A stretch of DNA of 64,000 nt from Coniochaeta sp. PMI_546 (lineage: Eukaryota > Ascomycota > Sordariomycetes > Coniochaetales > Coniochaetaceae), in contig MU271148.1 of the NCBI GenBank assembly GCA_021432605.1, forward strand, positions 441,362 through 505,361, written 5' to 3'. The notes under the pieces are model-generated. The model had not been told where the DNA came from. It ran no database searches and saw only the letters and a list, made by a program, of their open reading frames with translations. Position numbers and translations under genes: made by a program. Shown here piece by piece: positions 50,550 through 62,933 of the stretch (its first letter is position 1; each line of letters begins with the position of its first letter).

Positions 50550-50716
50550 CCCTTCTTCAGGTTTCGTTCGCCTTGTGGATCTCTTTTGCGGGGTGGCGGC
50601 AATCCAGCTGGAGGCTCGCCGTTGAATTTAGTCAGGTATGGATCTTGCATTCCTAGCCCCCGGGCGATCGTCGCGCCAAAACCAGCGCTAGCAAGACTAG
50701 CAGTCCGCCGCCCCAT

Positions 50717-51747
50717 ATGCTTAATCTCAACTTCCACGTCATGAAAAGCTCAAATATCATGTTACTCTCCAGGACAGCCAGGTCCTTATCCAGAGCGAGC
50801 CTATTTTCTGCTGCGATTGCCGTCGGTGTTCGCCCTGCCGTGGTATTGTCGCATTATCACCAGGCTATCATTCACGCGCCAGGAATCTGCACACGTCTCC
50901 CTCTTCCAGCGTATCTTTCTTCTCCCGCTCATCTGTATTCTCAAGGTCCGGATTATCCCTTGGACCAAGTACAAGGCAGAATGGGTAGGCTCCAGGAGCA
51001 AGTCACTCCCAGCAAGTTGGAAGAAGTCGTTAAGTTCTGGTTCGAACACTTGAATGATGAGCATCAGTTCATTGCTCCGCCTCGGGAGGCGACCATGCGG
51101 TGGTTCAAGAGGGACGAAGAACTCGACAAAGCTTGTGCGTAAGTCAGAGTGCGCCCTACTTATGCATGACAGATTTAGTCTAACGTTTGTGTAGCGCCAA
51201 GTTTGGGCCCCCTCTTGAGGCGATTCGATCTACAGACGGAGTCACCGCGGATGACCTTCTTGCCCTGATAAACCAGGCGGCATCGCTGGACTGGGTAGGC
51301 CTCGTCTTACTTCTGGATCAGATGCCACGAAATATCTATCGTGGCGAAGAGTCCAAGATTGCGTTCACTATTTTCGATCCTCTCGCGCAAGAGATCGTGA
51401 AGCGCGCCGTCGGGGAAGGCGTCTTCGACAGGGAAGACCTGAGAAGCCGTTTGGCATATCGCTGCTGGTTTTTGTTCCCGTTCATGCACTCTGAAGATGC
51501 GGGATTGCATGCATCCTGCGTCAAGATGTGCCAGGACTTGGTGGACGATGCCAAGAAGATGTCAGATGACAAAGACATGGAGTTGGCTGTGAATTTTGCT
51601 GAGACGCTGTTGAGCTTTGAGAAAAGGCATCAGAACATCATAGAGCGCTTCGGCAGATATCCGCACCGCAACAAGGTGTTGGGCCGACAGTCGACAACCG
51701 AAGAGGAGGCCTTTCTCCGCGACGGAGGCGATACCTTTGGGGGGTAG
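50717..51747 (+). CDS. DUF924 family protein
   Basis: Two exons, 50717-51138 and 51195-51747 (324 residues from the first ATG; ATG 50741 is an alternative). DUF924 signature: VVKFWFEH, then LVLLLDQMPRNIYRG, FPFMHSEDA, and a C-terminal ERFGRYPHRNKVLGR followed by STxEE-FL. The domain is helical, TPR-like, of unknown function, and found in bacteria and eukaryotes. The first about 75 residues are rich in Arg, Ser and Ala with few acids, resembling a mitochondrial presequence; this is inference only. The start lies 177 bases downstream of the 5S gene, so the 5' leader is short or overlaps that region. Intron is GT-AG, 56 bases. Frame intact. Confidence 0.9.
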
Positions 51748-52000
51748 ACATCAGGGCGCCCTATCCTGTGTTGCGACACTCTTGATGAGCATCAGCCTCA
51801 TGAAGTTGGTTGTATCTATGTGTAAAATTGTTCTATAAGTCCTGCTACGCCGTCCAATGGACTGACGTGGGTCCGGCTAACGAAGATACCACGTATACCA
51901 CTGGCGATCTATATCTTGTCGATCATACATAACGTTATCCGTCAGATAAGACAGTAAGCCACGGAATAAAGGCGCTCACACAAATACCACTCATGACTCG

Positions 52001-53433
52001 TCACGATGCCCGGCCGACCTCACTAGTCTTAACTCCGTAAGGACCCTCATACGGCCTCTGGATCGGCAGTTGGTCCGTCATCTCGAACACACCAGCCTCC
52101 TCGTCACTCTCTGTGCGTGAGTCATACTTGACAGCCACCGACGTTGTTCTGACGATGCTGTTCTTCGTCTTTGGCGGGGACAAGATGCTCTTGTCGCTGC
52201 TATCGTCCAGCTTCGTCTCGCCCGCCGTGATGTTGGTGTTGTTGTGATTGAACTTGCTATGCGTGTCGGAGCGAAGGTACCCGTTAGCTGTCCTATTGCC
52301 CGAGTTTCCGTACATGGTCCTGGTTATGTCTCTGAAAAGCACTCGGAGGACTGGGATAGAGGCGGCTATGACCGTGGCGTTGGGCTCGGCCTGGCCCCAG
52401 ATAAAGAGGAGAGAGAGACGATCTACACCATTTTGATTAGGAGTGCTCAAATTGAGGCCGAGCAGCGAACTGTAGCTTACATGGGATATCCTCGCCGCCG
52501 GTTATGGTGGTTATTTGAACGATCTTCATGATGCCGACGATGCCAGCTCTTAGGAGGGTGTCAGCGTCGTTTGCAAAACAAAAGAGGTTATACTTTCAGA
52601 CATACAGCAGACCTAGACTCATGGCAACCGCTACACCAATCTTCTCATGGGTCTTCATTTGCAAGCTCAGGATGATCTTCCAGGGTAGCAGTGCAAGGAC
52701 AAAGTCGACAATGGCAGAGTATGCTATGGCATGTCAGCCATCAAAACTCATCTCGTCGCAGAACTAGATTGGACATACCGTTGGCCACCATGGCGACAAT
52801 TACAGAGTCCATCACTCCCCAGCAACCGGGGAGCACAGCGTCGTAGTGATCGATTCCAACTCTATCGCAGGCGGCCATCCACGTGGTGATTGCGTTGATA
52901 GCCAGAAGTAGATTCATGCTCCCGATGAGAAACCAGATGAGCCACCTCTGCCAGCCCTGAGCAACCCTCAGAAGAGTTACGGCAAAGGATGTCTTGGTAA
53001 GAGCAAGGGCGAACTTGTTTAGGTCGTCGCTAACCGTCGAAATGGTGTGCGACTCCGGCTTGAAGTCCAACGTGAGGCCAAAACCTAGTTTCATCAATTC
53101 GGTGATGGTAGCGTTCGATGCGAGAAGAAAGACCTGCATATCTCCGTCAGTGACTGGAAACAGTGCAAGTGGTACTTAAACGACGAGATGGAGCCATACC
53201 CATCCAGCTACCAGGAGGTAGTCATCCCACCACATTGCCCGAGTACGGATGGCTCTGCAGTAGACTCTGAGGATGAGGAAGCAACTCGAAATGGCGAACA
53301 TGGACCAGATCGCAGCGATTACCACCGGCCCCGGATCTTTCGTGAACGTAGGCGTCGCTGCTCCTGCCCCCGCCGTAGTATTACTCGATGCGGCATCGTC
53401 TCTCCCAGCAATAGCACCAAGGATGTCGGCCAT
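52001..53433 (-). CDS. Fungal rhodopsin-domain (Pth11-like/SAT4) seven-span membrane protein
   Basis: Five exons: 53433-53200, 53133-52779, 52723-52606, 52548-52481 and 52422-52001 (398 residues); every junction restores the family frame. Motifs: FLILRVYCRAIR, WWDDYLLVAGW, VTLLRVAQGWQRW, CDRVG, YSAIVDFVLALLPWKII, AGIVGIMKI and WGQAEPNATVIAASIPVLRVLFRD, the standard order of the fungal rhodopsin domain. About seven membrane spans are followed by a polar, Ser/Thr/Asp-rich cytosolic tail of about 120 residues. No CFEM domain precedes the spans. The family includes Pth11-related candidate receptors, but most members have no known ligand. Introns 55-66 bases, all GT-AG. Frame intact. Confidence 0.9.
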
Positions 53434-56108
53434 GTTGGATGATCGAAAGGGCTCTGATCGGCGGTTTTATTTTGGGGTTAGGATAGCGCCCCGAGGTTGA
53501 GGAACGATCGGACGGTGCTTGTCATACCCTGGGTTCCCGCCGTCGCCAGTAAAGCCAGCACTGGGTTGACTCTGATCAACAGAAGGGGTCGAGACCGACC
53601 TGGAGACGAACAGACTTGAAGAAACGACAAGACTACTGTTCGAAGCAATGGGCAGCACATGAATAAGTCATCGTGCGCTCTATCAGAACCGAGAACGCGG
53701 CAATCTCCATGAATGCAGCATGGTGGTAGACTTAGTTGATGCAAGGGGAAACACAACCAAGGCCCACCCGCACTCGGTTATTCTGCATGAGGAGCTCTTG
53801 TCACGGAAAGCATTGAAGGATGCAGATATCGATGAAGACAGGGGTGTTGGAGCTGACCGAGAAGAAGGTGCTTCAACGTGGGCAGCATGCCCACCTTTCT
53901 TCAGTGCCATTCGTTACCAGGCCAAGAAGACGATTGCACGTTTCGGAAAGAAAGTGCTGTTGGCACTCGGTACCGACAATGACTGAGCTTGTGGACAAAT
54001 GTCCGCTCCAGGAATTCCATGATGTCCCCTGATCCTAGTTCATTCCCTCCCCACGCTACCTAGAATCAACGCTCTCTAGCTTCTTGTGTCCAGGCTGAGT
54101 GGCGCTGATAGTGAGACGCGGGCATGGATGAGAGTGAGACAATAGTCTGATGGCTGGAGTCTCGCCTCGATGACAGGCCATGTCCTGTTCCTGGCTACCT
54201 CAGTTACGAATTTTCCCTCAAAGACTCGATCTCGATGCTCTCTTTGTCGCTTCCAGGTCCTCTTGAACTGGGTGTAGCTGGCTGGTATCAAAGTGAGCGG
54301 TTTCGGCCATGTTCATGGGACGGAGCTTCTCAGAGTAACGTTCACTATTCGCCTAAGCACGTCGATATGCAGTGGGCTTCCGACAAACCTAACTAATAAG
54401 GAGTTTATGCCTGATTTGGACGACTGCATTGCAACCCGGTATGCCCGGTTACTAGTTTCTGTTAGATTAATAGCTCATGGAACAAGCAAATACGGGTGGG
54501 CGAATCCAGTGTAAGCATGTAGAACTTGGCTGGCTCACCACACACGCAATACATTCAGATCAATGCTGTTTAATGCAATGCATGGAAGGATTCTTCAAGT
54601 CTGGTTCTCATGCCACTAGAGCATACATTTCTTGGTTCCATGTTGTCCAAGGCACCAACCATTTGCTAATTCAAGCCTGCGTGGGATGGCACACACAGAC
54701 ACACACACGCACACACACAACGGACGGGAAGACGGGAGGCGTGAACAGTTGAGACGGGAACTTGGAAGAAAGTCGCCTAGACTCGCCCGCATGTAAACGA
54801 GCCAGTTACGGCGGGTTGCGCTACTGAACTATCGCTCACAGGGTTGTGGGGCCGGGTCAGTAGCTTCGCTTGGCCACACCCTCAGCTTTTGTGTCAAACT
54901 GGATGTTTCCTGCAGGAACGCAGGGTTGATTGGGATTTTTATTCAGTGCAGGGAATTGAAGAGTGACCCCCGCTTGTCCCAGTGCGTCGGAGTCTTTGGC
55001 ACCGAATGTCTGTGAGTGCAGTGCTGCTGGGGCAGAGGGATAGAAAAGCGCTCTCGGATATCGCGCCAAGCGGCCAAACGATCTGGCGCAGTAATGGCAC
55101 GCTGAATCTCAGATGTCAACGGCCTTGCTTATTTTCAAATACGAATCAAGACAAAGGTCCCTTGCTATGCAGTAACAGTACACTACACTACACTGCGCAG
55201 GAGGTCGTCCCCTGTTTCTCCAGGATTTCGGCCGTTGAGATGAAATGGGAAGGAGCTCGCCAACTGCAACTTCCCCAGCTGCAAGTTCAGGTTACATTGG
55301 GGCCGCTCCTTCCTGGGGCCGATCCTGCTCGGTCAGAATTTTTGTTCTTTTTTCCCCAACACGCATAATTTGAGTTGACCCTGGCCATGTCAAGTCTTCA
55401 ACGCTCCGACATGTGCTCCTCCCTCTCTTCTGCTGCGACATTTCGTCGAACTAAGGTGTGGCCCGAGCATAGCCTGCCACAATTCCATTAGAAGAAGAAG
55501 CTAGCCGGGAATCGGGAAGATTGACCACCTTTTCCGCAATTCCCTTGTTCGCCCCTGAACGGTGCTTTCAAACATCTTGCAGGCCTCTCCGAACAAGGAG
55601 TCTGCCAAGAAAAACCAGCTGTCGAAGGCACAACGGTGCCTGTGCCAATTGTGCACTTTATCACCTGCATATCTATGACCAAACCCTATTAACAGCACGG
55701 CCGGAGATTGCTTGTCATCATTTTTAAGTCCTCTCTTCAGACCCATAAGATCAAGACCCCAGTACCAATACGGTAGTCAGTTCGTACTTTCACAAGGTCT
55801 CTGTCTAATTCAAGTATGGCTCGAGGGAGGGAGTGTTTAGGAGTCTAGACTCGAGAGATGATGGACGGAGTCAGTGTTGCCCCGAGCAGAGATCCGTACC
55901 CAGACCAGGTTCTCGGGTCCCATCATGTTGTGATGAACAAAATGGAGGCGTCCCCCGACACAACCTTGAATCCTTTGGTTTTCTGCAGGTTTTACTCCCT
56001 CTCAGCACTCACTCGGTACCATTCGCGTGCCGCAGCAGCAGTAGCCCCTGTGCAAGTACTTCTGGCTCTGCCGCATTACGTTCATTACTTTATCTTTCTT
56101 ACCCAACC
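53434..56108. other. Long intergenic stretch without recognised genes
   Basis: About 2.7 kb. The best ATG frame, 53720-53986 (88 codons, plus), has no recognised domain and no intron support, so I leave it uncalled. The region holds a CA microsatellite (listed separately) and, nearer 55990-56100, a pyrimidine-rich leader for the next gene. Confidence 0.45.
54690..54719. repeat. (CA)n microsatellite
   Basis: About 30 bases of CA dinucleotide repeat with two interruptions (AGAC and ACGC). A simple repeat in intergenic DNA, likely length-variable. Confidence 0.85.
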
Positions 56109-57882
56109 ATGGTGAAGCTGCTCTCTGCCGTGCTCGGCTCCCTTGTGCTCGCTTCCAGCGTCGCAGCCAAGGAGTGCCATTGCTTGCCGGAGGACGGCGA
56201 TGGCTGCTGGCCGAGCGTTGACAAGTGGAACGCCCTGAACACCACCGTTGGCGGTCGTCTGGTCAAGGTCGTCCCAATTGGCGCTGTCTGCCATGACCCG
56301 ACTTATGATGAGGCTGCATGCACTGCGTTGAGGACCAATTGGGACGAGGTTGAGACCCAGTAAGTTGCATAACGCATGCATCGGTGATGCTGCTGGGGTA
56401 CCATATCTGACTTTGTGCACAAGTTACAAGTCGGAGTCGTCCTTGATGACCTCGTACTCCACTGGAGAAACCTGCGACCCCTTTGCTCCTAGAGAATCGC
56501 CATGCACCATCGGAAACTATACAACTTACACCGTGGATGCGGACAATGTCGACCAGGTCAAGGCTACACTCCGCTTCGCCAAGACGAACAACATTCGCTT
56601 TGTGATCCGCAACACCGGCCATGACTTTTGGGGCCGTTCAATCGGTCACGGCGGCCTTGCCGTCCGGGTAGCCAACTTCAAAGATCACTCGGTGTTCAAC
56701 TGGAACGATCAGTCATATAGCGGTCCTGCCTTCAAACTCGGTGCTGGTATGATGGGCTTCGAGGCCGAGCAAGCATTGGAACCGTACGGTTATGTCATGG
56801 TTGCTGGTTACTGCCCGAGCGTTGCTCCTGCCGGAGGATACGTCCAAGCAGGTGGCCACAGCCCTCTGAGCTCTCACTTTGGGTTGGCAGCCGACCAGAC
56901 GCTCGAGTACGAAATTATTACCGCAGATGGTAACCTCATCAAGGCCTCGAGGACGGAGCACCCTGACCTGTTCCAAGCACTAAATGGAGGAGGGTCGGGC
57001 ACGTGGGGTATCGTCATCTCCATGACCGTTCGTGTCTATCCCCAGGCAACAATGGGCGCAGCCCAGATGTTCATCGACCCAACCTCCATACCAGCCGATA
57101 CCTTCTGGGCCATGGTTGACAAGTTCTACTCCCTCATCCCCTCCTTTACCGACCAAGGCGCGTACATCACCTACGCCTTCGGACCATCTCACTTCGGCCT
57201 CTTCCCCTTCTCAGCATACAACAAGACTGCCGCCGAAGTCGAGCTCATGCTCAAGCCCTTCACCGACTATCTTGCAGCCAACAACATCAACCCCCTCTTC
57301 ACCATCTACAACGACTCCCCCACCTACCTCCAGCACGTAGCCGCCAACTTTGCCAAGTCACAGCCGACCAAGGAATGGCCGTCTGGCGGCCGCCTCATGC
57401 CTCGCACGGTACTCCAGGACCCCACCCGCCGCGCTGCCTTGGTGAACGTGATGCGCCGCATCGTCTCCACCGGCGCCTTGACCTCGAGCACGTCCATGCA
57501 CCCCGTCGACCGCGTCGGCAACCCCACCTCCGTCCACCCTGCCTGGCGCGACGCCAACGCGCTGGTCATCATGACCTGGCCGTGGGAGAACAACGCAAAG
57601 GACCTGATGGAGCAGAAGGTCGAGCTCTTCGCCAACGAGCTGTCCCCCTTGCTCATCGAGGTCGCGCCCGAGAGCGGCAGCTACAGTAACGAGGGCGACA
57701 TGTTCATGAAGGGCTGGCGGAAGGAGATGTACGGCCCCAACTGGGAGCGGCTTCTGGAGGTCAAGGAGAAGTATGACCCCGAGGGCGTGTTTTGGTCGTG
57801 GCATACGCCTGGTGCTGATAAGTGGCATGTTGATGGGAGCGGAAGGATGTGCAAGAATTTGTGCAAGCAGAGGCCTTTCTAA
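56109..57882 (+). CDS. Secreted FAD-dependent oxidoreductase (BBE-like, PCMH domain)
   Basis: Two exons, 56109-56359 and 56424-57882 (569 residues). Signal peptide about 1-20 (VLGSLVLASSVAA). FAD-binding PCMH domain: NNIRFVIRNTGHDFWGRS, where His150 is the usual covalent FAD attachment; then APAGGYVQAGGHSPLSSHFG, where the second covalent Cys of bicovalent enzymes is absent (GGHSP); then GGGSGTWGIVISM. The C-terminal berberine-bridge segment reads YGPNWERLLEVKEKYDPEGVFW. So a mono-covalent VAO-family oxidase of the fungal secreted type. Substrates in this family include oligosaccharides, alcohols and secondary-metabolite intermediates; none can be assigned here. Several NxS/T sites suggest glycosylation. 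Frame intact. Confidence 0.93.
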
Positions 57883-59840
57883 GGGCGGCGTGAGGGCTTG
57901 GTGGACGCGGTGTCAGAACAATCATATACACACTTAATACGAATGTCGTTGTTACATCGATGATCGTGGTGAGACGCTAGTGAAAGTTCTCACTTGACGT
58001 GCGAGCTGTGTAAGCTGTGTAAGCTATCTGAGGTCGACTATGGTCATCAATCTATCGTCTGCGGGCACGTAATGATCCACGATATCTGCTTGACCGACTG
58101 TAGCGGACTACATACATAGAGTGTCGACTACGTTCCAACTCTCACCAACCTAAATCGAGCGATCATACGATGTAAGCACTGAAAAGCTGAGGACTGACGG
58201 GGCCAGGTAGGGGGGCCTCCTCTAGGCATAAACCTCAGAAACCTGGCGGAGGCAGACTTAGACTGACAACCTCTTCTACCATTTCCTTCTTTTCCCTCCC
58301 CTACCTTAGTGTCCATTTTATAGATTTGAGTACATTTTGACCGACCTTTTAATGCCCGTTTCCATATTTATGCTTAGGGTGACGTTAATGTTACAGAGTG
58401 ACCTCAGTACGATACAGGTATCTTCTGTGTATATCACGCCTAGGCTTAGATATCAACGTATTTGTCTGGGCAGTTTGTGTTGATTGAAGTGCGGAGAACA
58501 CTTTGTGTAGTTCGCGTGGAAAGAACAGATGGGAATTGACGAAAACTGATACTACGGGAAGTTTAAATGCTCGCCTGCCTTGACTGGTCGAGTGACAATT
58601 ATTGTAATGTTGCTCTATCTGAGACTGATTATTCCTCCAGCTCAGCATCGAAGCATCGACGGGAATGATGTGAGTGATAGTACCAGGACCAGGATGACTG
58701 AATCAAGCCATGTGTCACTACGTTACTTAGGGAGCGGAATCGTCGTCCTATTTTACGGCAGCTAGACCGTCCTCATTGTGTTGAGAGGATAGGAAATGAT
58801 GTAATGAGCCGACCCCATTCCGTTTCTCCATCTGGAAAATGCTATCTAGATGAGGAAATTCATGGGTTTCTGAGCCACCATCCATTCACTAAGCCTCCAA
58901 CTGAGAAAGCTTCTCCTTCACCCGCTCCTTAGCCTCGTCTGAGACACCTTACCCGTTGTTACAAGAGGCAGTTGTATGTGCATCTAGGCGCGGAGGTGCA
59001 TAACCGTAACATGCTCCTACTCACGGCCACGGCTGGAACATGCCTCAGGTTACCAAATCAGGGGCTAATACCCGTATCTAGGGGCATCTGTCAGGACTTC
59101 TTGGGGTAGAGGCTGGCACGGTATGTGAAAGTTGTCAACAAGTATTGCCTGGCTACATCACACGGACTCCACAACTCAGGGAGGGCGATGTCAAGTTCCA
59201 CTCTAACCTGGGAATAGCTTCACTCGCTTGACTCAGGGTTAGGGTCACCACTATGATGGCTTGGCGAGCTGAAAGATGCCAAGACGACGGCCTCCATGCT
59301 AGCGGCGCACGGGATGCCTCCGGGAGAGCGGTCTGGAATAGAGATAAAGACGCGCTTGGCAACCGGCCACGTTGGCGATGACCTCTTTATTTCCTCACAC
59401 ATCTCGTTCTGCCACTCTTCAATCTCGCCACAGCTGCCGTCTGCCTCTAAGCCTTGCTGAAATCTGCATTTTGATCTGAGTGTCGTGCGACATCTTAATC
59501 GTTCACAATGCCTGTGGCCAGAGACACTGCACAGAAACCAGCGCGCCAAGAGCCCATGGAGGCCTCCCCGCCCGCGACGTCTGCTACCGTCGTCATACAA
59601 CAACCAGTGAGTGTTAGCCAATTCTTGACCGAAGGACTGTCGGGACGTGCATTGATATCGTTCAAGCGTACCGAGCCTGCACCTCAGATGACCACCGAGG
59701 TGCCATTGCGCGGTGGCGGCATGAATCTGGGATGCACATGCTGTGATGGATCCTGCTCTTTCCACAGGAATTGCTGCTAAGAGACGGTTGATGGGACTCC
59801 GGGTAGGAAATCGCTTGGTCCTGGATACCTTTTGCGTTTG
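57883..59840. other. Intergenic, no gene recognised
   Basis: About 2 kb with many stops and no conserved frame. The minus-strand frame at 59220-59765 has no recognised domain and overlaps another frame at 59508-59780. Probably non-coding or decayed. Confidence 0.45.
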
Positions 59841-60028
59841 CGGTGGACATGCAGATGGAGTAGGAGGCCCAACAGGTTATGAGCCCTCGTTTCCGCCGCG
59901 CCGGCGTGCTTTTTTCATCAATTTGAAGCTATTCAGACCTTATTTTGCGCTTTCTATTGCCTTGATTACGCTGCCCTTAAGACCTCGATTCCGCGCCTTT
60001 TGCGCGCCTTGCCAGAGCTCGATTTTCG

Positions 60029-60090
60029 CGTTTTCGGCTATCATTTTCGGCCATCGTTTTGGGCTATCGTTTTCGGCTTCTATTTTCGAG
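60029..60090. repeat. 13-bp tandem repeat
   Basis: The unit CGTTTTCGGCTAT recurs at steps of 13 bases (60029, 60042, 60055, 60068) with one or two changes per copy, about four and a half copies. Confidence 0.8.
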
Positions 60091-60175
60091 CCTTCAATTA
60101 AGATTATCAAGTCCGTCAATTCTTCTCGTTTTCCGGCCTTTTCCGCGCCTAAATTCGACTCGGCTATGCGATCAA

Positions 60176-60315
60176 TTGACCTAGGATGGGATTTCCGATA
60201 GAAGGATCACTTTACGACAATAACCTACCGACGTTTTACTTGACCTAGGATGGGAATTCCGGTGGAAGAATCACTCTACGATAATAACCTGCCGACGTTT
60301 TGCTTGACCTAAGGA
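60176..60315. repeat. 64-bp tandem repeat
   Basis: A 64-base unit beginning TTGACCTAGGATGGG starts at 60176 and 60240, with the beginning of a third copy at 60304. Copies differ mainly by C/T or A/G transitions. Short related words (ATAGCTTCATTTT, GAACCTTAGG) recur downstream to about 60560. Confidence 0.8.
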
Positions 60316-61438
60316 TTGGGGATAGCTTCATTTTTGGAAAGGGGGAGGGATTTGAAGTTGAACCTTAGGAAGAGGGATGGAATGGATGCTGAACCCTAGA
60401 TTTTAGCCTAAGGGAACGACGTTTGTGAACCTTAGAACGTTTGTTTGGCTTACCCAACGTTGGAAATAGCTTCATTTTATGGAGGCGGAGGAAGTAGGAT
60501 GATCTGGAACTTCGACCTTCTTTGTTTACTATAGCTGGTGATAGCCTCACTTTTGCCAGATCCGGTGGGAGTGGCTGGCTTGTGGGGGTTTATTGGAGAT
60601 GTAGGCACGTGCCTTACGGATCTCCTGATTGGCCATGCCATCCTTTTCCCACCTGGATAGCTAGTTAGCTGGATCTTCCACGGTCTCGGAGAATCCTCAC
60701 CCAATACATACACGCGTTTTGCGCCTCTGAGTAGGAGGCCCAACACGTTGTGTTTATAGGCCTTGGCGTGAAAATACCGCTTCAGACGTTGTATCGACCT
60801 TACTCTGAATCAATTCGAAGCTTTCTTAACTTGCACACCTGTCTGGCATCGCTCTCGATCTGTGGTGACAGAGCTAGCAGCTCGGTATGCCGTGGTTCGG
60901 CACCGTCGTGAGGTCCAGGTGGATCTTGGAAGTCAGAAACTCTTTCAATTTCGGCCATATGATGGCTTTAGACGTCTACACAAGTACTCGTAATGAAATT
61001 CAGTCCTTCAGTCGTATGTGGCGAGCCTAGATCGTGACGCGAAACACAACCCGGCAGCATGAGCAACTCAAGCTCGCTGCCTGCGATACAACGTGTTGTG
61101 GGCGCTTGATCAAGAGCATTGAGGAGTTGTCACCTGTGCACAGTGGTGTTTTCAGGAAATGTTGGCACAAAATACAGTTGTTTCCACCACAGTTGCTGCA
61201 TATTAACGCGGTTGCATGCTCGGAGTGGTAACTGCTATGGTAGGCGTCACCATGACGTATGCTACGTTCCCGGCGATCATATCACGACACTATTACAAGT
61301 ACCGCTCAACGACTTCCGCAGATTAGGATAGGAGAAGATCAATTGACTCTGGATCGTCTGTCTTCGTCACTAAAGAGAACATAGCCAGCCTTGATCTATT
61401 GATTAGCATCTCTGGCTTTCACAGCTCGAACCAGCACG

Positions 61439-61913
61439 ATGCCTTCCATCCGCCACCGAGCCCTGCGTACCGCTCTCCAGCCTTCGGCTCGCGTGCTCTC
61501 TCGCACCCAGCCTTTCATCACACAAATCCGGCAGGAGAGCCGTAACACCCGCGACGAGAAGTGGTACGAGCCCAACGATGGTGGCAAGTCGCAAGCAAAG
61601 CCCGAGGACAAGGGAACGACAGGCGGATACCAACTTGACGGCAACAGCAGCGTCGGGTCCAACCGAGGTCTATTGTACGTGTATACCACGCGGTCGCTCT
61701 ATGTGCACACTCCATGCATTAAACTCGTTGCTGACTCAATTGTGCAGGTACATTGGAGGCATCACGGCCATCCTCGCGGGGGTGTACTTTGTCGGTCTCG
61801 CCAAGCCCGATGCCGTCTTCGGCACGGACATCAAGCACGACACAGACACGGTCAAGCACCGGACGGGCAGCGAAAGGCAAAGGGTTGGTGGTCCGGAGCG
61901 ATCGGAGAAGTAG
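61439..61913 (+). CDS. Small predicted mitochondrial single-span protein
   Basis: Two exons, 61439-61674 and 61748-61913 (133 residues); the 73-base intron has GTACGT and TGCAG ends and the frame joins to give LLYIGGITAILAGVYFVGL. The N-terminal about 35 residues are rich in Arg with no acids (MPSIRHRALRTALQPSARVLSRTQ, given here in two parts by its Arg/Ser content), like a mitochondrial presequence. A polar middle (KSQAKPEDKGTTGG) precedes one hydrophobic span at about 79-98, and a charged tail ends the protein. No named family recognised. The start is supported by the presequence and by an exact splice join. Confidence 0.7.
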
Positions 61914-62534
61914 ATTGGCTGATAGCATGTCTTTATGCATTTGAGTGTACACTTATATCTGGAAGGATGGTTCCGGGTTTCACCCACGTGGATGTCAGGA
62001 GCTACCAGCTGTAAAAAGCTCAGGTGGGTCCTTGACGTGGGTAGCTCACCCTGATGACGGTGACATTAAGGAAACGAACGTCTCTGCATGTACTCGACAA
62101 CTTGCAACATCTACGTAAAGGATGATGCCCATAGAGCGTTGATTGAACAGTATGACCAGTGTAAAGGTGGATCAATTACGTCTAGGATGTCTCTTCCGCA
62201 GGAGGTCTAGAATTCTGCAAGGTCCCATAGTGCAGGAGGTCGCTAGCGAGACATACACAGGGCCTGGAATCGCCAAAACATCATTGGATGGCCAACGATC
62301 TACAGAGGTGATGTCATGATGAACATTGCAACAAAATAGTCATCGATCCACGAAAGAACTCTTGGTGACTGTTGACTCACGGGGGTTCTCCTATCCTATT
62401 ACATTCAACTTCAAACAACCAAAGAAGCTCGTTTGACTTTGAACTGCTGGTACTTTTGTCGACGCAACTGACTTGCCCCCAAACAAACCAACTGCTAAAC
62501 CTCTCGGCGAAGCCATCACATCATATTTACCACA

Positions 62535-62933
62535 ATGTCGATCCTTCGCGGCCGCATTCTCCCCCTTGCCGGCGTCGGCGCCTTAGGTGGCCTTCTATGG
62601 TGGCAAACGTCCGGCGGAGCCCAAGCCCCCAAGAGCCGCACCTCCAAGCCCGAGTCGGAGCAGGTCGGCATCTCGGAGGCGCTGCAATCCATCGGTGGCC
62701 AGGGAGGCAAGAACACCTCAGACAGCGGACCAGAGAACAACTACGACCACCAGAACACGCGGCTGTACAGCAAGTCGCCCGATGCAGCATCCAAGAAGAA
62801 TCCCGGAAAGGTCAGGCCCTTGGACAGCGATAAGCTAGGGCCTGTCAACAACCCAGGAAACGACGGCAAGCATATTGGCGACCGGGACTCGGATTTGCCG
62901 TGGAAGAGAGGAGAGGGAGGCAAGGGTGCGTGA
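62535..62933 (+). CDS. Small predicted single-span protein, function unknown
   Basis: Single exon of 132 residues from ATG 62535 (context cacaATGt). A short basic start (MSILRGRILP) runs into a hydrophobic stretch LAGVGALGGLLWW, then a long hydrophilic, Gly/Asn/Lys-rich remainder with no further span and no Cys. The shape fits a mitochondrial inner-membrane or other N-anchored protein with a soluble tail. It lies 620 bases after another small single-span gene with a similar basic-plus-glycine-rich hydrophobic layout, but I see no clear sequence identity between them. Family unknown. Confidence 0.65.
   Translation: MSILRGRILPLAGVGALGGLLWWQTSGGAQAPKSRTSKPESEQVGISEALQSIGGQGGKNTSDSGPENNYDHQNTRLYSKSPDAASKKNPGKVRPLDSDKLGPVNNPGNDGKHIGDRDSDLPWKRGEGGKGA

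Larger units (their letters stand above)
59858..60744. repeat. Repeat-bearing segment, possible old LTR or other element remnant
   Basis: A direct repeat of about 17 bases, GAGTAGGAGGCCCAACA, marks both ends (59858-59874 and 60729-60744, the second copy ending at the same CA). In reverse each reads TGTTGGGCC, so they resemble the TG...CA ends of long terminal repeats. In between lie pyrimidine-rich DNA and two tandem arrays (listed separately). There is no coding capacity. A fossil solo LTR or nested fragments is one reading; family and age are not determined, though the lack of RIP bias suggests it is younger or escaped RIP. Confidence 0.4.

Noticed and set aside
53720-53986. 88-codon plus-strand frame with ATG
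   Set aside because: Composition is unremarkable, with no domain, signal peptide or conserved neighbour context.
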